Assembly: GCF_900116535.1 (NCBI RefSeq) | Contig: NZ_FPAU01000006.1 | Span: 172,032-236,031, forward strand | DNA: 64,000 bases | Direction of reading: 5' to 3' | DNA from: Kosakonia arachidis | Lineage (GTDB): Bacteria; Pseudomonadota; Gammaproteobacteria; Enterobacterales; Enterobacteriaceae | In this document: positions 58,055 through 64,000 of the stretch, one piece after another | How positions within the stretch are numbered: position 1 is the first letter of the stretch | Layout of the letters: every line of letters begins with the position of its first letter | Position numbers and translations under genes: made by a program | The notes under the pieces: generated by a model | What the model was told of the DNA's origin: nothing | What the model saw: only the letters and a program-made list of their open reading frames with translations | The model's database searches: none

Positions 58055-59260
58055 TCACAGAGCCACACTCAACAACCAGCCCGCGACACCGCTACTCACT
58101 ACGACCAGCCACGGCGGTAGCTTCCAGAACATCAGGGCGACCAGTGCAACAAGGGCAAGGCCGAAGTCTTGCGGTGCGTGAATTGCGCTCGTCCATACAG
58201 GTTGATAGAGAGCGGCTAACAGCAGGCCAACCACGGCTGCATTAATACCCAACAACGCCGCTTGCGTACGGATATTGCGACGCAGGCTTTCCCAGAACGG
58301 CAACGCACCCACGATCAGCAGGAAAGACGGGGCGAAAATTGCCAGCAGGCAGACCAGACCACCTAACCAGCCAGAGGGCTGCTGGTTCATTGAGGCTCCA
58401 AGAAATGCCGCAAAAGTGAACAAGGGGCCAGGAACGGCCTGAGCCGCGCCATAACCTGCCAGAAATGTGTCATTACTGACCCAGCCGGAAGGTACCACTT
58501 CAGCTTGCAGCAACGGTAACACGACATGCCCGCCACCAAAGACCAGCGATCCGGTCCGGTAGAACGTTTCCACCCTTAACAGGGTCTGATTTGGCACTAT
58601 CGCCGTCAACAATGGCAACCCTATCAGTAGCATAAAAAACAGCGTGAGCCAGAACAACCCGACGCGACGCGGTATGGAAACAGGCAACGGGTCATGTTCT
58701 GCCGCCTGCTCAGGTTTGAACAGCAACAAGCCAATAACTGCCGCAATGACGATACATCCCACTTGTCCCCAGGCGGACGATACAAGAAGAACAAAGCAGG
58801 TCGCCGCTGCCATGATAGTGATACGCGCCAGGTCCGGACAGAGATTACGGGCCATACCCCATACAGCCTGTGCGACCACCGCAACGGCCACCACCTTCAG
58901 CCCGTGCAACACGCCAGGCGGCATCGCATCGCCGTAACTGGCCATCCCCAGTGCAAAAAAGATCAGCGCAATTGCTGATGGCAGCGTGAAGCCGGCCCAG
59001 GCAGCCAATGCCCCGGTATAACCTGATCGGGACAATCCGAGCGCTATACCGACCTGACTGCTTGCGGGGCCTGGCAGGAATTGGCACAGGGCTACCAAAT
59101 CTGCATAGCTGCGCTCAGTCAGCCACTGTCGTCGCGTCACAAACTCGTCGCGGAAGTAACCCAAATGGGCGATCGGGCCGCCGAAGGAGGTCAGGCCCAG
59201 CCGGAGGAAGATCAGAAAGACTGTCCAGGGGCAACGGTCAGTCCTGGCGGTATCGGTCAT
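58055..59260 (-). CDS. chrA: chromate transporter ChrA
   Basis: A 401-residue CHR-family membrane protein with two homologous halves, each starting with a glycine-rich loop: TSFGGPIAHLGYFRDEFV near residue 20 and VFGGGHVVLPLLQAEVV near 240. LCQFLPGPASSQVGIALG and AAQAVPGPLFTFAAFLG repeat the second landmark. Long bidomain ChrA proteins export chromate or act as sulfate-linked anion transporters. The gene appears intact, but its regulator (padR-like) is broken. Confidence 0.92.
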   Translation of the reverse strand: MTDTARTDRCPWTVFLIFLRLGLTSFGGPIAHLGYFRDEFVTRRQWLTERSYADLVALCQFLPGPASSQVGIALGLSRSGYTGALAAWAGFTLPSAIALIFFALGMASYGDAMPPGVLHGLKVVAVAVVAQAVWGMARNLCPDLARITIMAAATCFVLLVSSAWGQVGCIVIAAVIGLLLFKPEQAAEHDPLPVSIPRRVGLFWLTLFFMLLIGLPLLTAIVPNQTLLRVETFYRTGSLVFGGGHVVLPLLQAEVVPSGWVSNDTFLAGYGAAQAVPGPLFTFAAFLGASMNQQPSGWLGGLVCLLAIFAPSFLLIVGALPFWESLRRNIRTQAALLGINAAVVGLLLAALYQPVWTSAIHAPQDFGLALVALVALMFWKLPPWLVVVSSGVAGWLLSVAL

Positions 59261-59324
59261 GGTTGCATCCAGATTTCTGGTTTCGTTGGATTATTATATT
59301 CGCGAGTGATTGATCTCTGCCCTG

Positions 59325-59349
59325 AAAAAAGTCCGGGAACTCAGCCCGG
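59325..59349 (-). terminator. terminator of the fimbrial operon
   Basis: On the minus strand CCGGG-ctgagtt-CCCGG then ACTTTTTTC, about 95 nt after the tip-adhesin stop and before chrA. Confidence 0.75.
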
Positions 59350-59443
59350 TATGCCGACAAACTCACACCGGCGAGCCAGTCAAATGTTATTACCTGATCC
59401 CGATGAATGTTTTTGCACGATATCCATTCGTGAAAATACGCAC

Positions 59444-60685
59444 TCAGTAAACTTTCGGATCAAAAATAACAGTAACAGCACCACGGTAAGTATCCGGGCG
59501 GGTTTTCAGCATGGTATCAACGTCTTTCTGTCCCACCAAAAAATCGATGCTTCCGGCTCTGTTCTGACCAAAGCTCTTTGTTGCAAAAACGTTTTTTGTG
59601 ACATCTTTCCCCACCGCCAGCCGTCGTTTTGACACGGTGGAGCCAGTAACGTTATCGACAATATTATCGGGCAGGGTCAGAAGCGTCTGGACGGGGACCG
59701 TCTGCGAAGGTGTGTTATCGCTCTTAAGGGCGCAATCCGAGCCGCTCTGCTGCTCGCATTCCAGATAAACCGAAAAAGCCCCCGAACTGGAGAGACTGAA
59801 GTTACTCCTCCCGGTCAGTTCAGGAGTGATACGGTTTACCATCCAGCGCTCCCAGTTGGCCTGGCCCTCATCATCAGTGCAGACTTTTCCCAAAGCACAA
59901 GGCTGCAAGGATACCTTCTGGTTATCTGCTGTTGTGGTAAGTTTAAGCTCATGGTTTACAGTCAGGGTAAAATTAACTGTAAGCTCAGTATCTGAGGCCT
60001 GGTAATTGTCACCGAAGTCAAAATCGCCTCCCGGTCCAACACTCAGGGGCAGGGTTCCTTGATAAATCCCTGACTCCATTTTGAGTGGGTCAGGAGTTAC
60101 GATCTCATATGCTATGCTCATATTAAAGAACTGTGACGGTTCGGTTCTGTCTATAGTGCTTATTTTGTAGCATGCCCCCTGGCCAGAGGATACTTTCCAT
60201 AAGAAATGATACCAATCCCCCGCTCCCCAGCTAGCTCCACTATAAGAACACGGTGCATTCGGATACATAAAGGAACCGTTCTCCCAATCGTACTGCCCAA
60301 CGTTCTTAGTGTAACGAGCGCTAAACCCGGTTACGCGAAAGGCGACTTGAGCCGTCTCCCCAGTAGTGGTATTCGTCACAGTTAACGTAGTAGGCTTGTT
60401 TGGCAAGGCAAAATAAGGACTATTTCTTGGTATATCGTTAGCTACTATAGGTTTTGAAATTGTTGTCGTTAATGGTAATTCAATGCTGAAGACACCAGGA
60501 GCGCAGCTTGATGGCCAATCTTTACAATACCCACTCTGCGGCGTGGTGTTTGTGAAGGCATTGTTTTCCGGATTGTCCATCGAGGGTGAAAACGATGCCG
60601 TTATGTCCATTGTCGCTGCATGGCCAGGCGCACAGCCCGCAAGCAGCACCATGCTCGCCAGCGCGCGTAAGATTACGTTCTTCAT
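59444..60685 (-). CDS. alpha-fimbrial tip adhesin / minor subunit (CfaE/TcfD-like)
   Basis: A 413-residue exported protein, last in the fimbrial operon. The signal peptide (MKNVILRALASMVLLAGCAPGHA) contains LLAGC, which could also be read as a lipobox. The N-terminal half has four or more cysteines (YCKDWPSSC, APCSYSG, GACYKIS), as in receptor-binding domains, and the C-terminal half ends with TYRGAVTVIFDPKVY, a pilin-like strand for subunit joining. Order and length fit the tip adhesin of CS1/Tcf-type pili. The ATG at 60685 overlaps the usher stop in ATGA. Base composition appears lower in GC than the core genes. Confidence 0.82.
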   Translation of the reverse strand: MKNVILRALASMVLLAGCAPGHAATMDITASFSPSMDNPENNAFTNTTPQSGYCKDWPSSCAPGVFSIELPLTTTISKPIVANDIPRNSPYFALPNKPTTLTVTNTTTGETAQVAFRVTGFSARYTKNVGQYDWENGSFMYPNAPCSYSGASWGAGDWYHFLWKVSSGQGACYKISTIDRTEPSQFFNMSIAYEIVTPDPLKMESGIYQGTLPLSVGPGGDFDFGDNYQASDTELTVNFTLTVNHELKLTTTADNQKVSLQPCALGKVCTDDEGQANWERWMVNRITPELTGRSNFSLSSSGAFSVYLECEQQSGSDCALKSDNTPSQTVPVQTLLTLPDNIVDNVTGSTVSKRRLAVGKDVTKNVFATKSFGQNRAGSIDFLVGQKDVDTMLKTRPDTYRGAVTVIFDPKVY

Positions 60686-63102
60686 TTTCTTTCTCTCTGG
60701 CCGGTAGTCCGGCATTTTATTGTGCTGAAAAATTGCACTTTTTTGTTCCTGTCCATTCCTGACGGAAGCGCACACTGCATTGCTGGCTGTCCGTTTTCAG
60801 CCCTGACCGTAAGTTTTTGGTTGTCCACGCCGGAGTCCAGTGTCAGTACCCCCTCGCTGTTTATCACGCCACCGGAGACGTCACTGCTCACATAACGGTT
60901 TTTCAGTACATTGCCATCCTCGTCCTGCAGCATCCCCACGACAGTGAAGGTTTTCACCGCCTTCACTTTGATGTATTTCACGCTGCCGCGTTGCATCTGC
61001 ACACTGTCGAAGGGCGGAAACACCTGCACACTCTCACCGCCACTGGCGGTAAACTGAACGGTATCTTTTTTCCACAGCTCTGCCGGCACAATATTACGAC
61101 CCACTTTCAGCCGCGTCTCAGCCATCCGGCCGGAAGCCATGACATTCGCTGTTTCATCATCTGAATCCACATCGACAATCAGTGCGGATTCCATACTGCG
61201 GCTGTTGTTTCCGTTAACGGAGGCCACTCTGCCGCCGCCCATAACCAGCACCTGGCTCAGGTTACCGCCTGCTGTGCTGGTGTTCCCGTGGGTGTTATGT
61301 TGCACGTAACCATCCCCGCTAACGTACGGTGTATCAACCGAGGCATTGCCGCTGATAACGGTATTTTGCTGACTGTATGAGACCCCACCTCCCAGAGAAC
61401 GGATGCTATGGTCATCTCCGGGCTGCCACTGATAGTTCAGGCTGGAATAACCCTGATTCTGGTTCATGCCTGTTTCAGTCGAAAGGGTGTGCCGTGCTGC
61501 AGGGGCCAGTGAGAGGCTGACACCAAATGAAACACCATGGTCGCGACGGTTGTCATTAAAGCCGGGGCGGTTATACGCGCTGACCCGGAAGTTCATGTCA
61601 CGCCCAGACAGGGTGGCCAGTGTGGTTATTGATATATCGGCACCCAATCCCCGGCGCCAGGCCGTATCCATATACTGCCCGTTGACGATAAGGGACGTTG
61701 ACCACGGCAGCCGGAGTGACAGAGTACTGCCCCAGGTATCCCCCTGCTGACGCGATGTGGTTCTGTGCCCGTAAATATCCGTCGTGGCTGAACGCCAGAA
61801 CAGACTGGCTGAGCCACCACCGGGAATATTGCGGTAGTAACGGATGTCGGTATTCTGATTTAACTGATATTCAGTATTACCCAGCGTGTACTGGGCAAAC
61901 AGGGTGTCGTCAGGTGAAAGCGTGATATTTGCCCGGGTCCTGACCTGGTGCTCCTTTTCCGTTGCAGCGCCACTGAGGCCCAGAACAGCCCGCGGATGTG
62001 CCAGAAAATCAATCCCCCCGCCGACGGAAAAGGGATTATCCTCACGCAAGCGCCCGTCACCTGTGGTCAGCGTCCTGTGCTGACCGCTCCAGAGGTTCAG
62101 GCGCCAGCGTCGGTTTGGGTCATTCCATCCCTGAGGTTTGTAGATCTGAGCCTGCTGCGTGTCAACGGTCTGACCATTTTCAATAATCTTGATGGTAATG
62201 TCATAAATACCGCCTGGTAAATGACGCGTATCCAGCGCCTGCACACCCGTCTGCAACTGCTGGGTATGGATCAGGCGACCATCGCGCCAGACTTCTGCGA
62301 TGGACTGATTGCGTCCGGTCACATAAACCGGCCAGGCGCTGACGCTGTCAGTATTAACCAAGAGCGCATCAGAGGTACCCCACATTGCCCCCACCACGGT
62401 GTCGTAACCGAAACCGGATGTCTGCACATTACCCGTATCACTGTCAGGGGTAAAAAAACCCAGCCGAACAAAACTGCCCCGAAGCTCTTTCTGGGTGTAC
62501 AGTTCGTAAAGACTTGAACTACTGTAATGATATTTGCCATCCATTCCGGATGACTGAAAGGACGCTTTCTGGCTCCAGTTGGCAAAAGAGGAAGTCAGCG
62601 ATGAGTTTATGCCCCAACTGCGTGATGTCACCGAGTTTGTAACCGATGCATCGTTATACATAATTATCCCACCCGGCGTATCTTCCGGCATGGCAATGTA
62701 TGTGCTTCTGGCACGGGCAGTCTCATAGTGTGTGGTATAGAGCCTCAGTACTGAATTATCCAACCGATACTGTACCGCCATTAGCCCGGATGGGCAGGCT
62801 TTCTCACATTTACCAATCGATACTCCCTTTTCAAGCACCTGACTCCAGAGAGTTCGGGTATCCTGGTCAGTATCCTGAGCGTCATCGATGGTACGCAGCA
62901 GCAGTAGGTCTCCATTTTCTTTTAAGGCTACTGCCGCATCAAACAGCCGGGTGTCATTCAAGTAGACCTGAACAATAATCTCAGAATCGTAAAAATACCG
63001 GCGGAAATCTTCAGGCAACCCGCGCATATTCGAGGCCAGCATCATGTCATCAGCATGGGATATAAGAGGAAGCAGGATAAGTGTAAAGAGCGTCTTCTTC
63101 AT
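60682..63102 (-). CDS. alpha-type fimbrial usher (TcfC/CfaC-like)
   Basis: An 806-residue outer-membrane usher that threads pilin-chaperone complexes. Signal peptide at residues 1-17 (ending LISHA). An N-terminal domain with RRYFYDSEIIVQVYLNDTRLF, then a plug and barrel (GSVSAWPVYVTGRNQSIAEVW type region, LPGGIYDITIKIIENG), and a C-terminal domain of the CS1-pilus usher kind (SVKYIKVKAVKTFTVVGMLQ, ending in two cysteines). Shorter than classical FimD ushers, as expected for the alpha clade. Its start codon abuts the T run of an upstream terminator hairpin, and no free ribosome site is seen. Confidence 0.9.
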   Translation of the reverse strand: MKKTLFTLILLPLISHADDMMLASNMRGLPEDFRRYFYDSEIIVQVYLNDTRLFDAAVALKENGDLLLLRTIDDAQDTDQDTRTLWSQVLEKGVSIGKCEKACPSGLMAVQYRLDNSVLRLYTTHYETARARSTYIAMPEDTPGGIIMYNDASVTNSVTSRSWGINSSLTSSFANWSQKASFQSSGMDGKYHYSSSSLYELYTQKELRGSFVRLGFFTPDSDTGNVQTSGFGYDTVVGAMWGTSDALLVNTDSVSAWPVYVTGRNQSIAEVWRDGRLIHTQQLQTGVQALDTRHLPGGIYDITIKIIENGQTVDTQQAQIYKPQGWNDPNRRWRLNLWSGQHRTLTTGDGRLREDNPFSVGGGIDFLAHPRAVLGLSGAATEKEHQVRTRANITLSPDDTLFAQYTLGNTEYQLNQNTDIRYYRNIPGGGSASLFWRSATTDIYGHRTTSRQQGDTWGSTLSLRLPWSTSLIVNGQYMDTAWRRGLGADISITTLATLSGRDMNFRVSAYNRPGFNDNRRDHGVSFGVSLSLAPAARHTLSTETGMNQNQGYSSLNYQWQPGDDHSIRSLGGGVSYSQQNTVISGNASVDTPYVSGDGYVQHNTHGNTSTAGGNLSQVLVMGGGRVASVNGNNSRSMESALIVDVDSDDETANVMASGRMAETRLKVGRNIVPAELWKKDTVQFTASGGESVQVFPPFDSVQMQRGSVKYIKVKAVKTFTVVGMLQDEDGNVLKNRYVSSDVSGGVINSEGVLTLDSGVDNQKLTVRAENGQPAMQCALPSGMDRNKKVQFFSTIKCRTTGQRERK

Positions 63103-63129
63103 AAAAAAACCGCCACAATCCTGTGGCGG
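63103..63129 (-). terminator. intra-operon attenuator between major pilin and usher
   Basis: On the minus strand CCGCCACA-GGAT-TGTGGCGG is followed by seven T running straight into the usher ATG. It should terminate most transcripts after the pilin gene, and the only Shine-Dalgarno-like bases (GGCGG) lie inside the 3' arm of the stem. Confidence 0.85.
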
Positions 63130-63177
63130 CCCTCAGTCTGGTGAACTCAGTGAAATGTGTCACTCACATTTTTTCGA

Positions 63178-63711
63178 TTAAGGATCGGGAGTCTCGACAG
63201 CGGGTTCAAAAACCATTGCCACAGAACCAGTGAATGAACCACTCACATCAAGAGCATCATCATTAGCCTGAGAAATTTTTAGCGCAGTACGACCACCTAT
63301 TTTGGCATCATCTTTGGTGACAACAGTGGCAGCCGTTTTGCTCAGGGCGACACCATTAAATGTGACGGCCAGTGGAATGACATCCGTCCCGTTGGATAGC
63401 TGTGGTTGGCCGTCAGAGTTCAGATTCCCGGTCAGGGTTGCCTGAATACCACCAGACGTATTTTTGTACTGGAACAGTTTCTCAAGGACGTTAAGCTTAC
63501 TGGTCGCAATGTCGAACCCCATGTCCTGTGTCTGATTAATCCAGCCGGCATCGACAGGGATCACCTGGAAAGCATCAGAGGGTACAGTGGCTGTCAGGTT
63601 GATGGTATAACTCTGGCTGTCTGCAGCGTGCGCGGCAACGCTGCCGAGAATGGCACAGGAAAACACGGCAGCAGTAAGAGAGTTATTCAGAACTGAAAAG
63701 TTACGTTTCAT
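63178..63711 (-). CDS. major fimbrial subunit, CS1-type pilin
   Basis: A 177-residue pilin. Signal peptide MKRNFSVLNNSLTAAVFSCA and on to AAHA (residue about 29). The mature part begins DSQSYTINLTATVPSDAFQVIPVD, the donor-strand region typical of the CS1/CfaB/TcfB family, and ends GSFTGSVAMVFEPAVETPDP with the C-terminal beta strand. No internal disulfide cysteines, as usual in the alpha clade. It lies downstream of the chaperone and upstream of the usher and is separated from the latter by an attenuator. Confidence 0.9.
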   Translation of the reverse strand: MKRNFSVLNNSLTAAVFSCAILGSVAAHAADSQSYTINLTATVPSDAFQVIPVDAGWINQTQDMGFDIATSKLNVLEKLFQYKNTSGGIQATLTGNLNSDGQPQLSNGTDVIPLAVTFNGVALSKTAATVVTKDDAKIGGRTALKISQANDDALDVSGSFTGSVAMVFEPAVETPDP

Positions 63712-63785
63712 ATTACTCGATTCCCTAAGGTTTAAACCTATTCCATAAATGGTTAAGTAACCCCACTTAACCGGTTTTACGGGTG

Positions 63786-64000
63786 TTAATAGCTCAACAC
63801 CCGCTTGCTATTCCCCTCAATAAGGGTGAAATTTGTTTTATATCCGGCTCTTTTTTCCACGGTATATGTTCTTCCGGGGAGAATAAATTCGCGCGTGACG
63901 GCCCCACAGTCGGTATTCGCGGTTTTACATTGTCGGATATTATCCAGCGACACAGTGGCATTACCGTTATTTTTTACTGTTACACCTGCAGCACTGGCAT
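63786..64000 (-). CDS. fimbrial periplasmic chaperone, C-terminal part (cut by window edge)
   Basis: The last 71 codons of a minus-strand gene running off the right end. It reads ASAAGVTVKNNGNATVSLDN, then IRQCKTANTDCGAVTREFIL and ends EGNSKRVLSY. The beta-strand pattern with the disulfide pair Cys-x6-Cys fits the C-terminal domain of an alpha-type (CfaA/TcfA-like) chaperone, which is the first gene in such operons. Stop 75 nt before the pilin start. Identification rests on fragment and context. Confidence 0.75.
   Translation of the reverse strand, partial: ASAAGVTVKNNGNATVSLDNIRQCKTANTDCGAVTREFILPGRTYTVEKRAGYKTNFTLIEGNSKRVLSY

Noticed and set aside
59444-60685. Reading the tip subunit as a lipoprotein because of LLAGC in its signal peptide.
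   Set aside because: Position, cysteine pattern and C-terminal strand fit an exported pilus tip protein. Cleavage at GHA is equally possible and lipidation would hinder pilus assembly, though sequence alone cannot exclude it.

Overview
This is chromosomal DNA from a member of the Enterobacteriaceae, most likely a plant-associated Kosakonia or Enterobacter-type genome. The genes gltX, yfeD-yfeC, two tRNA-Ala(GGC), nupC, mntH, ypeC, yfeO, glk, ypdBA and alaC follow the Escherichia coli order and orientation. Added to them are ramRA, siaABCD, ipdC (indolepyruvate decarboxylase, plant hormone synthesis), hutH and an alpha-type fimbrial operon. The organism call is inference from gene content.

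Layout. (1) 1-1.8 kb: tRNA-Val and gltX, core backbone. (2) 1.9-39.3 kb: a block lying between gltX and yfeD, which are neighbours in E. coli. It holds a nitroreductase, ybdJ and ybdK separated by a NIT-domain chemoreceptor, a seven-gene operon for oligopeptide-type uptake plus amide and N-carbamoyl hydrolysis (7.1-15.1 kb), a MocR regulator divergent from a polar amino acid ABC transporter (15.1-19.8 kb), and the c-di-GMP module siaABCD (19.9-22.9 kb). It continues with an iron locus (a RyhB-type small RNA, a Fur box, a YncE-like lipoprotein and a TonB-dependent receptor), a LysR regulator, an acetyltransferase, a second chemoreceptor, pheP, a gutted permease relic, phzF-like, an MFS exporter with a divergent XRE regulator, and ramR-romA-ramA. 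ybdJ, ybdK, pheP and ramRA belong near nfsB-entD in E. coli and Salmonella, so part of this block looks like a relocated chromosomal segment.

(3) 39.4-54.4 kb: return to backbone, with yfeD, yfeC, two tRNA-Ala genes, a decayed pdeA (yfeA), nupC, mntH with an MntR box, ypeC, an aldo/keto reductase, a 209-bp transposase-less repeat with terminal inverted repeats, ipdC, yfeO, glk, ypdBA, alaC and the 23-codon gene ypdK. (4) 54.9-64 kb: accessory genes, namely hutH, a tandem winged-helix protein, a DUF1003 membrane protein, chrA with a broken padR-like regulator, and an alpha (CS1/Tcf-type) chaperone-usher fimbrial operon on the minus strand that runs off the right end.

How it works together. 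Nutrient import and sensing dominate (two ABC operons, PheP, NupC, MntH, a receptor, two chemoreceptors, YpdAB). Surface attachment is represented by siaABCD and the fimbriae, metal control by Fur/RyhB and MntR, and drug tolerance by ramRA and the MFS exporter. The least expected items are the RyhB-like RNA, the siaABCD copy whose phosphatase carries a predicted soluble CBS sensor, and a terminator hairpin that runs straight into the usher start codon in the fimbrial operon. All calls come from reading the sequence; no database searches were run.
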